Origin: a virus
Strand: one strand, 5' to 3'
Virus record (IMG/VR): IMGVR_UViG_3300025887_000155
Coordinates: 1-22,369 of that record
Length of the DNA stretch: 22,369 nt
Shown here: piece after piece, positions 1 through 9,700 of the stretch
How the letters are laid out: each line of letters starts with the position of its first letter
Numbering within the stretch: the first letter of the stretch is position 1
Position numbers and translations under genes: made by a program
Notes under the pieces: generated by a model
The model's input: only the letters and a program-made list of their open reading frames with translations
The model's database searches: none
What the model was told of the DNA's origin: nothing

Positions 1-164
1 CGATTGGGTTAACAGGGTCTGATGCATCAACGGTAATATCGGTTCCGGATTGCACACTATCTACTTGACCTCCTAATGTACCTGTAAAATTAACGATTGG
101 GTTAACAGGGTCTGATGCATCAACAGTAATATCGGTTCCGGATTGCACACTATCTACTTGACCT
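1..164 (-). repeat. 93-bp tandem repeat inside the tail fibre gene
   Basis: Bases 1-71 and 94-164 are the same apart from one base (position 32 G against 125 A), giving a 93-bp period that encodes a 31-residue repeat. The unit starts with CGATTGGGTTAACAGG on the plus strand. The array reaches the window edge, so two copies is a minimum. Confidence 0.9.
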
Positions 165-541
165 GACCCTCCTCCACCTACAGGAGCGAATAACAAACCG
201 TCTCCACCTTCTGTGATTGAGTTGGACGGATCGCTACTGATTAAGTCAGCTATTACAACCTCTCCGTCCTCTCTAAAAGCTGGATATCCTAAGTTTATTA
301 GCCTTTGGAATAATAATATTCCTGAAGCAAAGCTCTCAACACCTCCTCCTGAAGAGTCATCAACTATACTTACTTCGCTATAAATCCAAGAACCTCTTTT
401 AGCTCCATTGGGTTCTACTAACAATAAGTAGTCTCCATCGACTTTTGCTGTTAGTTTAGATAAACCAAAGACAAGACTACCGCTTTCTGTTGGATAGTGA
501 AAGAAATTTTTATTACCTTTTTTTCTAATAGTTAATGCCAT
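1..541 (-). CDS. Tail fibre protein, N-terminal part (runs off the window)
   Basis: The frame opens with ATG at 541-539 (MALTIRKKGNKNFFHYP) and stays open for 180 codons to the window edge, so the C-terminus is missing. The first 110 residues or so look like a small adaptor domain of mixed strands. A GGGGSG linker follows, then a 31-residue repeat beginning QVDSVQSGTDITVDASDPV, present twice before the edge. Gly/Asp/Val-rich repeats of this style are common in shafts of Bacteroidota phage tail fibres; this is family knowledge, not a search result. The gene starts 2 nt after the stop of the upstream 344-aa tail protein and is the last gene visible in the tail-tip cluster. A role in host-surface recognition is inferred from position and repeats. 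Confidence 0.7.
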   Translation of the reverse strand, partial: MALTIRKKGNKNFFHYPTESGSLVFGLSKLTAKVDGDYLLLVEPNGAKRGSWIYSEVSIVDDSSGGGVESFASGILLFQRLINLGYPAFREDGEVVIADLISSDPSNSITEGGDGLLFAPVGGGGSGQVDSVQSGTDITVDASDPVNPIVNFTGTLGGQVDSVQSGTDITVDASDPVNPI

Positions 542-543
542 AA

Positions 544-1578
544 TTATCTTGCTTTATGTGTTCTTGTTATTATATATCTAATGTCATAAACAGCTATATC
601 TTCGTTTGTAGATAAAATCTTTACCGTTCCACCGTTTGCTTCCCATGTTCCTAAAGTGTAAGCGTCAAATGATTTTAAAAAATAATGTTCCACACCACTT
701 CCTTTTGATAAAGAGAATTCGCTTTCGTATATTTTACCAACAGCGCCACCGATATCTATACTTGTCTTTAACCTAGGGTCTGCTCCTACTCCTAAAGGTT
801 TACAATGAAGTTCAATAGTTATATTAACACCGTCTCCATCCCTTCCTGTTATTACAGTTCCATCATAGAAAGTGTTTACATCAAGTGGTTTTTGTAGTTC
901 ATAAGAATTTAAAGCATCATTAGGCAGGGAAATCTCTACTCCATCAACTAGTGTTAATGGCGCACCTTCAGTATAAAGTGTGTCTGCATAATTACCCCAA
1001 CCGGTATAGATGTTAAAAAGATTTCCTTGAGGTTTATTGTAGCTCGCTACAGCACCATCACCGTCTAACCTATTGGTGTCATGCAACATCATACCGTCAA
1101 TAAACACGGTTTCACTAGCACCAACACCATTGGTAGCATCAAAAGTAAATGTAAAAGTTACAACATCACCTAGAAACAACACATATGGAATATCACTTAC
1201 AAAACGATGCCATTCTTGATTTTCTGTAGTCGGCAATGCCCATGCTTGGGTGTCTATTAATATTCCGTTTACAAATATTTTAACGTTTCCTGTATAGTCG
1301 TCAGTAGCTGAAAGTCTATACATGTAAAAAGACAATAAACATCTACCAGCTTTTAGAGATATAATTGTGTCTTGTATACTATTAGAAACTGTTATAGGGT
1401 TCGCTAAGTCGGTATTTTGTATCTTCAAAGCTCTTTCTCCTTCAAAAACAAAGTCCTCTGAATGAATAGCGCTTCCTGTTCCTGATGGTACCGTCCATGA
1501 GCCAGCGTTGTTAAACGCTAGGTATGGGTCTATTATGTTGTCGCTGTAATTAACTGCTTTTCTTGTAGTTTGTATCAT
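544..1578 (-). CDS. Putative tail protein with carbohydrate-binding-like jelly roll (344 aa)
   Basis: I do not recognise a named family. The protein has no signal peptide or membrane segment and is rich in Gly, Thr, Asn and aromatic residues, as beta-sandwich virion proteins are. Residues 15-170 or so read like a carbohydrate-binding jelly roll: an N-terminal stretch with AFNNAGSWTV, then GERALKIQN, then an amphipathic strand series ending in ETVFIDGMMLHD. Residues 200-344 form a second beta-rich part. The gene starts with ATG at 1578, 1 nt after the preceding stop, and ends 2 nt before the tail fibre gene, so it is part of the tail-tip operon. A receptor-binding or fibre-associated role is inference from fold impression and position. 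Confidence 0.6.
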   Translation of the reverse strand: MIQTTRKAVNYSDNIIDPYLAFNNAGSWTVPSGTGSAIHSEDFVFEGERALKIQNTDLANPITVSNSIQDTIISLKAGRCLLSFYMYRLSATDDYTGNVKIFVNGILIDTQAWALPTTENQEWHRFVSDIPYVLFLGDVVTFTFTFDATNGVGASETVFIDGMMLHDTNRLDGDGAVASYNKPQGNLFNIYTGWGNYADTLYTEGAPLTLVDGVEISLPNDALNSYELQKPLDVNTFYDGTVITGRDGDGVNITIELHCKPLGVGADPRLKTSIDIGGAVGKIYESEFSLSKGSGVEHYFLKSFDAYTLGTWEANGGTVKILSTNEDIAVYDIRYIITRTHKAR

Positions 1579-1579
1579 C

Positions 1580-2086
1580 TTAGTTTAGTGTGTTATATGT
1601 TATTTCAAATGTGGCTGTTTCACCAGCTCCGAAAGCGCCTCTTATAAATACATCTCCAGTGCTTAATAAAGTAATACCGACTTCCTCTGAAGTAAATACT
1701 GTTCTACCAACTCCATTTGCTATATAGTTCGAAAGGCCAAATATTGATAGTATGACATTACTATCTTGAACGAAACTAGTGTCGGCTTGGTTAATCGTGA
1801 ATATAATTGGAGAAGTCTGTGACACACCGGAAACGTTTGTGGTCGCTCCTTTTATTGTAACTTGCCTTCCTATCTTTGTGATAATAGCATTGTAATCCAT
1901 TATTGCATTGCTACCGGTTATGGTTCCTGTAGATTGTGTTTCAACTATTACTTCAGGGTATAGTGACTCTAAGACACTTTCTACTTCAGTATGTAGGAAT
2001 TCTTCATGCTGTGCATGTGTTGTTAAACCAGCATTCAGCGTTAGCTGTGCTTGTATTTTTGCTTTAATCTCTGCTTTTGTTGCCAT
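1580..2086 (-). CDS. Small tail-tip protein with N-terminal helix and beta-rich C-terminus (168 aa)
   Basis: Residues 1-40 are helical and charged (MATKAEIKAKIQAQL), followed from about residue 45 by a Thr/Ile/Val-rich region predicted to be beta-strands (ETQSTGTITGSNAIMDYNAI). A helix of the MATKxEIKxKI kind opens many small tail proteins of flavobacterial phages, where it may dock to a larger tail component; this is remembered family style, not a search result. No catalytic motif is seen. It lies between the LamG protein gene (13 nt gap) and the 344-aa gene (1 nt gap), both adhesion-type. It is best called a structural tail-tip protein of unknown role. Confidence 0.6.
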   Translation of the reverse strand: MATKAEIKAKIQAQLTLNAGLTTHAQHEEFLHTEVESVLESLYPEVIVETQSTGTITGSNAIMDYNAIITKIGRQVTIKGATTNVSGVSQTSPIIFTINQADTSFVQDSNVILSIFGLSNYIANGVGRTVFTSEEVGITLLSTGDVFIRGAFGAGETATFEITYNTLN

Positions 2087-2099
2087 AATTTATTATTAA

Positions 2100-4013
2100 T
2101 TAACTTTCTGTTCCAGCGCCTCCGTTATAGAGTGCTGTTATTTCTGCTTCTGTTACTTCGTAACCTTTCCATATTCTTAAAATGTCCATGTTACCCTGAA
2201 ATTTATTATTTGTTAAACCACCGTTCTGATCTCCTATTTTTAGGAAATAACTTGTTAAAGGCATTCCGGTATAATTACCTTGTTCACTAGAACTCTCACT
2301 TGCTGCCACATCGTTTATTCTCATTTTTAAACCACTTGCGTCACCACTACCGTCATAAGTAATAAATATCTGATTCCAAGCATTTGTAACCGTATTACCA
2401 TTGTCGCCACAAACCAAATAATTACCTGAATCTGTATAAGCATAGAAAGTCATCCACCCACTTTGGTAAATCATTTTATACTCCCCTTGGCCTGTGTTTT
2501 CGTAAAACTTATTTAAAGGCCTACCAAAAGACTGAAAGGGATATAACCAAATCTCTATAGAGAATGGGTCAGCTCCAAAACTTAATTGAGAAGACGAAGG
2601 AACATTTACACTTTGACCGTAAGCTCCATTGTAATTAAATCGATAACCTTTATCTATAACCCCAAGTTGATTAAGTTCTGGGGTGCCTTGTCCAGCCACA
2701 CCTTGTGTTAATGTTCCCTCATTACTATTAACACTACTATCCAAAGCAGTAGTTCCACTTAATTCGTTGAATTTGTAGAATAAAGATAAGTTGCTAGTTA
2801 AAGGGTTTAAGCAATCAACTAAGTATTCGTTATTATCGTAATTTGTTCCTTGATATTGACCGACAGAAAACACAAAACTCCATTGCGTGTCGTTTACGAT
2901 TCCAACATAAGGTATCCCTATCGCTGAAACTAATCCTGGAGACACTAAGATGTAGTAACTTCCGATAGAAGGTATGTCGTTTCCATCTCCAAAAACATTA
3001 GGTATTGATAGTTGGTTACTAACAATAGTCATGTCTGCTTCGGTGTATGTCACTAGTGGTGTTATTGGAAGTGACCCAAGTGCGTCATATATCTTTATTG
3101 TACCCACCCCTAATTCTACAGGCACATTGAAATTCATTTCTAAATTTGGGTCTACAGTACAAGTAGTATAAACAGAATCCATTGCGACTTGAGTGCTAAC
3201 TAATGATAACCCACCTGAGAATATTTGATAGTCGTAAACATATATGTCAGATTCGTTTCTATACAAATTAAAACTAGCTCCAAACTGATTAGTTTTTCCG
3301 ACCCTACCATTTTCTTTTATTAATGGATTGTTTGATACTCTTATATTATCGATGTAAATCTCGTCATGAGCAAACGTCTTCTTTAAAGCAGTATATGTTT
3401 GTAGGTCAATCCTTTCTAATACATAGTCATGAGCTGTTTTTTCTAGAAGCCTGTTAGAGATAGTGTTCCCGGTGGATATTTGAAAGTATTCACCAACTTC
3501 GCTATTATCTATAACTCCTACATACTCGCAAAATATTCTGATAGATTGGTAGTAAGGTACTATTTGATAATCAATACCTTCTAGACTGTTAAAGTTTTTA
3601 TAGTCAAATCTAATGGTTTTCTCTATGTTCTTATTAGTAATCTTTAATGGATTCGAATAGTAAGAATTATTATTTGTAGTGTTTGTTAGTTTAAGCATTA
3701 CAGCTCTACCGTGATAGTCAACGGTTAGATTTATATACTCTATAGCGCACTGGGTCACTCCCTTTGAGTCTGTGTATTGCTCTATAAACACGTTAGGAGT
3801 AACGTCATCTAAAACTTTTCCATCCCTATCAATAGTCTCTACTTTATATGTTCCGTTAAAAACAACTCCTGTAGCATTATTAGTTATCTGGAGATAGCTT
3901 TCTGTAGGAGATAACTGTACGCTAAAATGGTAAGCTATTTGCGTAGTCTTGTAATCACCTAAAGATAAAGCTTCGGCAAGCGTGTTATTTAATTTTATAA
4001 AACTTCTATCCAT
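2100..4013 (-). CDS. LamG-domain tail adhesin (637 aa)
   Basis: Residues 410-637 carry the hallmarks of a LamG/concanavalin A-like lectin domain. It opens with LFYKFNELSGTTALDSS, continues with FSIEIWLYP and NAWNQIFITYDGSG, and closes with the typical FQGNMDILRIWKGYEVTEAE and ITALYNGG. Such domains bind sugars or proteins and in phage tails usually touch the host envelope. The first 400 residues are beta-rich with no recognised domain and probably anchor the protein to the tail tip. The start overlaps the preceding stop as TAATG (shared A at 4013), indicating translational coupling to the 913-aa tail gene. The LamG call is firm; the exact receptor and whether it sits in the baseplate or a fibre are unknown. 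Confidence 0.8.
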   Translation of the reverse strand: MDRSFIKLNNTLAEALSLGDYKTTQIAYHFSVQLSPTESYLQITNNATGVVFNGTYKVETIDRDGKVLDDVTPNVFIEQYTDSKGVTQCAIEYINLTVDYHGRAVMLKLTNTTNNNSYYSNPLKITNKNIEKTIRFDYKNFNSLEGIDYQIVPYYQSIRIFCEYVGVIDNSEVGEYFQISTGNTISNRLLEKTAHDYVLERIDLQTYTALKKTFAHDEIYIDNIRVSNNPLIKENGRVGKTNQFGASFNLYRNESDIYVYDYQIFSGGLSLVSTQVAMDSVYTTCTVDPNLEMNFNVPVELGVGTIKIYDALGSLPITPLVTYTEADMTIVSNQLSIPNVFGDGNDIPSIGSYYILVSPGLVSAIGIPYVGIVNDTQWSFVFSVGQYQGTNYDNNEYLVDCLNPLTSNLSLFYKFNELSGTTALDSSVNSNEGTLTQGVAGQGTPELNQLGVIDKGYRFNYNGAYGQSVNVPSSSQLSFGADPFSIEIWLYPFQSFGRPLNKFYENTGQGEYKMIYQSGWMTFYAYTDSGNYLVCGDNGNTVTNAWNQIFITYDGSGDASGLKMRINDVAASESSSEQGNYTGMPLTSYFLKIGDQNGGLTNNKFQGNMDILRIWKGYEVTEAEITALYNGGAGTES

Positions 4014-6754
4014 TATAAATCTGTTAATGCTTGAGCTAAATCCTCAACATTGGCAAAAGAAACACCATTTACTTTTACTTTGTCAAATTTAGTCAAATTA
4101 ATTATATTTACCGTGTTATTATCCTTAATAAGCAAATAATCTCCTGTTATATCCCAAAATATCTCAGGCAATATCTCTTGGTCGTAACCAACTTCGTTAA
4201 TAACTATTAAGCTTCCTATTTTATCTATAGTTGTGAAGTCGCTCACACTCTTCTCTTCAGCGTATAATGTTAATACTTTTGTTTGCCAAACATATCCAAA
4301 CTTAACAGGATATACCTTTATCATCGCTCCATTGTTGTTTTGAATTCTAAGAAAGCCACCCAAAGTAGCTTCGTCTTCGTATTTCTTAATGATATTTAGA
4401 GCCTCCTCATAATCAACGATTATAGGTAGTTCGTATATCTTAGGTGTTAGAATCTTAGGTTCTAAAGTATCTAACTTAATAGCTTCATTTTCCACATATA
4501 CTATTCCGTCAGCTCCAAAACGAGTAAGTAGCTCACCATTACTTTCAAAGAAAGTATTTCTTATTGATTGAGTTATATAACTAGCAGCCGTATTAATGTA
4601 GCTCTCCCAATGCTTCATGTTTCTTCTAATCGTGTAAAGAAGGTTGGAGAAGTTAGAAGGATTGTCAATATTTTCTATAAGCGAAAAACCTTCATCAGTT
4701 CTATTAGTGTATACTACGTCTGATAATGGATAACTTACATCTGTAAGAAAAGTTCCTATAAGACTTGGAGCGCCTGACAACTTAAGTATAGTTCTTTCTA
4801 TTTCTATTACCGTGTATGTTCCTTCGTTATCATCGCTGTTTATAATAAAGGTATCACCTAAATTAAAGCCTAATAATCCCCAATCAAATGAAGAGTCATT
4901 TAACAATTGAAGATTACCATCATCATCTACATTATGGATTAGGTTTTTAACAAATCCTCCTAATGTACCTGGTGCAATTTCTATAACATCTAATACTGAT
5001 ATTTTATTATCTGTATCTAGAGCTGTAGAATCTTTAGTGGCCTTCTTTCTTTGGAATTCAATCTTAAATGGATCGCGAATATCTGATATATTTATCTGCT
5101 TAGAATTCTGTACTTGTCTATTAGCTATACTCCATTGTGATTCCGTATGAACAGCGTCGATAGTGTTTAACTCGTCCTTGTCTTTTTCAAAATTCTTGTA
5201 CTTAAAGTTGAATTCATTTATAGCATACCTTTCATTGAATCTAGACATAAATTCCTCGCTAGGAGCTAAAAAGAATCCACCATTATCCACATTGCTGTAG
5301 AAGTCATTGTATTGTCCTACATATGCTTCTTCAGGGTTTATTTGACAATCGGCATTTACTTCCATTAAGTTTTCTCTACGATCCTTATAGGTTATATAAA
5401 ATGGCTCGTCGTCTCTTTGTCTTATTAGATTACCACTAAAAGCAAATTGGTCGTAGAATTCTCCACCTACTTCCCATTTAGGAGCTGAAGTCTCTAATCC
5501 TCCACTAGTGCTTTTAATTGCTTGCTTTAATAAATCAATATATCTAACACCTTTTATTACGCTGTCTATTGCAGTTGAGGTGTATGTAATTGTCTGTTCT
5601 CCAGACCTCCATACATATCCTGTAAGAATTCTTGTTAATTGAAGTATAATTGAAAGTCTTTCACCGTTTTCAATATCCGGCAAGGGTATAGATAGGTCTG
5701 TGATTGTGAGGTCGTATCTTTTTTGATTTGTTGCTGTAAAAACACCGGGAACACTATAAGATTCAATACCCATGTATTGAACATCCATTAGAGGGCTTGA
5801 GAAGTTTTGCATTGTAAAATCACTAGTGTAAGAAGGGGTGTTGCCCTCCTGTGTAGGGGTTTTAAATGCCCACATAAAAAGCTCTGCGTAATCATTTAGC
5901 CTCCAATTATCTTCTATGTTTTCATTAGTAGGTATATATAAGGATACGCGAACATCTTTATAGTTTAAAACTCCTTCTGTTAAAGTGTTTTTAGCATCAA
6001 TACAACCCATGTCATATCTGTTTTCAAAGATATATTGGTCAGAGGAACTTCCTGTAGTATAAAACCCTCTATCAATATAACTTAAATCATTTTCTATGCC
6101 ATTTATTATAACATTATTATAAGGGTTCACAAAATACCTTATATCATTTGGTGTGCCAAATTGATATGAGCCTACTTCTCCCTGTATTCCCCATAGACTG
6201 CTCTGTGTAAAAGGCTTCGCTTTTAACAGTATTTTTTCAGAAGTCAAAGGCTCTATAGCCTCTCCATCTACGTTTAAATCACTAAAAACATCAACTTTTA
6301 TGCTTTTTCTTCGTTTAATTATGGCTCTTTGCGTATCTTGTACAACTTTACACTTAAAATACGTTAGTTCATCAGTCTCAGAACCTTCAAAGTTCAAGAC
6401 TCCTAATATAAATTCAACACCATTTCTTTCTAAGATATATTCGACTTCGCTTTCGAATCCAAAGTTTTTATAATACTCTAATATGAAAGGCAGTAAATGG
6501 CCTAGCATATCCACTATAATTCCATTAGGTAATGTGTATGGTGTTTCTGCTGGCTCAAAATACCCTTTAATAAACTCTAAATCAATCTCGCTATTCATGA
6601 AAGTCACATCCCTAGCATAACCGTCAGAGTTTTGTATGATATTAAACTCACTAGCATCAAACTTTACAGGCTCACTTATTTGTATTCTTCCTGTGTCGTC
6701 ATTCTTGAAATTAAGAAAATGCGTAAATTCTTTATGTTCTATAGGATCGCTCAT
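4013..6754 (-). CDS. Large tail-tip / baseplate protein (913 aa)
   Basis: This follows the tape measure gene directly, where siphophages encode the distal tail protein and tail hub. The protein is acidic and beta-rich throughout, with no membrane segment, no signal peptide and no visible lysozyme or peptidase motif. The N-terminal 170 residues (for example TFMNSEIDLEFIKGYFEP and RAIIKRRKSIKVDVF) look like a compact structural domain. Its size suggests a fusion of distal-tail and hub functions, or one large tail-tip scaffold, as in many Bacteroidota siphophages. The start overlaps the tape measure stop as TAATG at 6754-6756, and its own stop overlaps the LamG gene in the same way, so three genes are coupled in a row. 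The role is inferred from gene order. Confidence 0.65.
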   Translation of the reverse strand: MSDPIEHKEFTHFLNFKNDDTGRIQISEPVKFDASEFNIIQNSDGYARDVTFMNSEIDLEFIKGYFEPAETPYTLPNGIIVDMLGHLLPFILEYYKNFGFESEVEYILERNGVEFILGVLNFEGSETDELTYFKCKVVQDTQRAIIKRRKSIKVDVFSDLNVDGEAIEPLTSEKILLKAKPFTQSSLWGIQGEVGSYQFGTPNDIRYFVNPYNNVIINGIENDLSYIDRGFYTTGSSSDQYIFENRYDMGCIDAKNTLTEGVLNYKDVRVSLYIPTNENIEDNWRLNDYAELFMWAFKTPTQEGNTPSYTSDFTMQNFSSPLMDVQYMGIESYSVPGVFTATNQKRYDLTITDLSIPLPDIENGERLSIILQLTRILTGYVWRSGEQTITYTSTAIDSVIKGVRYIDLLKQAIKSTSGGLETSAPKWEVGGEFYDQFAFSGNLIRQRDDEPFYITYKDRRENLMEVNADCQINPEEAYVGQYNDFYSNVDNGGFFLAPSEEFMSRFNERYAINEFNFKYKNFEKDKDELNTIDAVHTESQWSIANRQVQNSKQINISDIRDPFKIEFQRKKATKDSTALDTDNKISVLDVIEIAPGTLGGFVKNLIHNVDDDGNLQLLNDSSFDWGLLGFNLGDTFIINSDDNEGTYTVIEIERTILKLSGAPSLIGTFLTDVSYPLSDVVYTNRTDEGFSLIENIDNPSNFSNLLYTIRRNMKHWESYINTAASYITQSIRNTFFESNGELLTRFGADGIVYVENEAIKLDTLEPKILTPKIYELPIIVDYEEALNIIKKYEDEATLGGFLRIQNNNGAMIKVYPVKFGYVWQTKVLTLYAEEKSVSDFTTIDKIGSLIVINEVGYDQEILPEIFWDITGDYLLIKDNNTVNIINLTKFDKVKVNGVSFANVEDLAQALTDL

Positions 6755-9700
6755 TATACTCCTTTACCGGTTAATGTTAGAATGTTATTGTGCTTATTAG
6801 TTGTTGTGTTTCCGTTCCTCATGCTTGTAGCAAAACCATTTTTATCTATATTTACAACAGACGTTTGTTTGTTGTTTACAGCCGATTTAAGAGACTTTAA
6901 TTCTCTAACAACGGATTCATTAGAATTTCTCTGAACGTTCACTATAGGTGTAGCTGAGTTGTTCATGTTGTATGCAGTGATATCATTATCCATTAACACT
7001 CCACCAAGCTCTTCCTTAAAGTGTAACTCTCTAGATTTATAGATTTTATCACCACTTTCAAGATACCTCATATTGGCTTTGCTTTCACCGTAACTCTTTA
7101 CGTTACCTTGTCTATCTGTGTGTACTTCAGGTCTTTTTTCATCTACCATTGCCCAACCTTCAGGAGCATTCATTGTACCTCTAAAATACTCAGGTACTGA
7201 TTGTGATGATATAGCTGCAATCTTTGCTACAGTAAGCCCAGCAATAACAGCAGTTAAGGCAATAGCGCCAGGATATCCTGGATTAGCCCATGCACCGATA
7301 ATAGCTTGCGCTCCATCAATATTCGCATTAAAAATAGCCTGTTGTTTTTTAGCTTTGGCCTCTCTAATTTGTATCTTCCTTTTTTTAGCTTCATACTGTC
7401 TATCAATCTCTTCTTGTGCTGAAGCTGATTCACCAGCAAATAATATCTTTATATCTCTTTCTCTTTCAAGGTTTTCGTATTCATCTTCAAATCCTTGATT
7501 AGATAAATTTGAAATAAAGTTAAAAGCCTCTTGAGCCATTTCAGCAATTTGATTAAAATGGAAAGCAAACTTCTCTATTCCTTCTTCAGCAGCTCTCTCC
7601 ATAACAGTCCACATGTTCTCCCATTGTCCTGTGATTTCGTTTAACTGAAAGTTATTAAACATTTCATTGAACGTATCAAGACCGGCTTCTGAGAACACAT
7701 CTCCAGCAAAACTATTAAAGAATTCCCTCATAGCATTACTTGCTGCCTCTATTCCTTTAGCGTCCTCACTATCAGGCATATTTAATTCAGAAATTTGAGC
7801 ATTCAGGTTCGCGATATCATCAGAAATAGATGCAGCTTTTGCATACATACCCATGGCTTTTGCTTCTCGTCTAGCTGCTATTAACTTCTCTTTACTCATT
7901 TCTAAATAATGGATCAACCCTTCTCTCTGTATCTCTTTAGTGAAATCAAGCATTTTTTTCTCAATTTTCTCTCTAGAAAGACCTTGAGATATAAGTCTGT
8001 TTCTCTCAGCAGTTATAGCGTTAGTTTGCCAAGTTGTCATTTTCTGTGTAGCAAGTCTTAAGTCTTCTAATTCGGCTGCGATATGTGTTTTTGTTATGGT
8101 TTTAATTCTTTCTTGCCCAGCTAAGTTTATTGCTACTTTCTCCTTAACAAACTTTTTCTCTATTAGTTTTTTAGATTCAGCACCTCCTTTAGTGGTTTCT
8201 ATACCATAATCCCTAATTAACTCAGCGAGTTTCGCTTCTTCTACGACAAGGAGTTCATTAGCTTCTAATCGCATTTTTAAAGATAAATCCGTGTTTTCAG
8301 TAAGCTCTTTTAGAGCATCTATATTGGTTTGTAAATAAATCTTGTCGAGTTCATGTTTAGCTTTAGACTCTTCATCCGTTCCTTTAGCTTTATTTAACCG
8401 TTCCCATGCTTCCTTTTCTTTATTAAGCACATCAATCCTATCTAGAATATCCGGAGCTTCAGGAGCAATAGATTTTTGTCTTTCAGCCTCTATATCTTCT
8501 AAATCTTGAAGAACATCCTTGAGTTCTCTTCTGTCGGAAGTTTTAAGCTTCCCTTTATCGTTTTCTAACCTACCTATTATATCCTCGTAATCAAGCCAAG
8601 TCTGCTCGTAACCTTTTATGGTTGCTTTTACCTCTTCTAACCCTCTTTTTTCCATGATAGTTAATGGCCCAGGTTCATAATCCGCTGGTAGTGCCACTCC
8701 GGTAACTGTTTTTGGATTTAAACCTCTTGTGCCACCTTCGTCTACGTTTATATATTTGTCTTCATCTTCTGCCGCATCATCAATAGTTTGCTGTACAGCT
8801 CTTTGCTTCTTCTCGATATATGCTATTTGTTCATCAATAATCTTGGCTTTAGCTTTATTTATCTCTAGTTCTGTTTTTGCTGCATCTATCTGTGCTTGGC
8901 TCCTATCTCTTATTTCTTTTATCTCCTTCTCCATCTTAGCAGTTCTTTTTGCAGCTTGTTTAGCCTCCCACTTATCACCGTCTTCAATTGCTTTGTTCAG
9001 GTTTCTTTGAGCTTTAGCTGATCCATCTAGTTCGTCTGAAAAAGAGATTAAAAGACCAATAGCAAGTGATAATGCTGAGATTAAAAGACCAATAGGATTA
9101 GCCTTTGTAGCCACATTTAAAGCTATCATTTCTATCTTCGCTGCTCGTAATCCTCCTTTAAATAACGCTGTCGCTATAGTCATCGCTGTTGTAACAGCTA
9201 CATAAGCTCTACTAGCAACGGTAAGACTAATCATTATCCCTTTATAAATAGCCCATGCTTTTATAGCTTGGTATATCCATTTTACTAAAGTGCCTAAATT
9301 AGAAGCTATTCCGTCAATTATTCTCATTAAAGTTTCGGACACATAGTTATCCCTTCCAAAATCCTCTACCAATATAGTCCATGCGTTTGTTAGTCTACTA
9401 ACAGCGGCTTGTAGTGTTTCTACTTTATCAACAGTATTTAGTCCAAATGCAATCTCAACTTGTTCAGCAAATTTAGGAAGTACATCCTTAGTGATAACCT
9501 CTCCTTTCTTCAGCATTTCATCAAGTTCCCTAGTGGTTACACCCATAGAGTTCGCCATAATATCCATAGCACCAGGAAGTCTTTCCCCTAACTGACGACG
9601 AAGTTCCTCTGTCGTTATCTTACCCTTAGAAACCATTTGCTCTAACGCTAAGAATATACCTTGAAGTTCATCTTTTTTAAGACCAAGTACACCGGCAGCT

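Noticed and set aside
7254-7439. Second minus-strand frame inside the tape measure gene
   Set aside because: It is fully contained in the strongly supported tape measure frame and has no start context of its own.
8729-9010. Plus-strand frame of 93 codons inside the tape measure gene
   Set aside because: Ser/Ala/Ile-rich shadow of the coiled-coil codons on the other strand; the same holds for the other plus-strand frames within structural genes.
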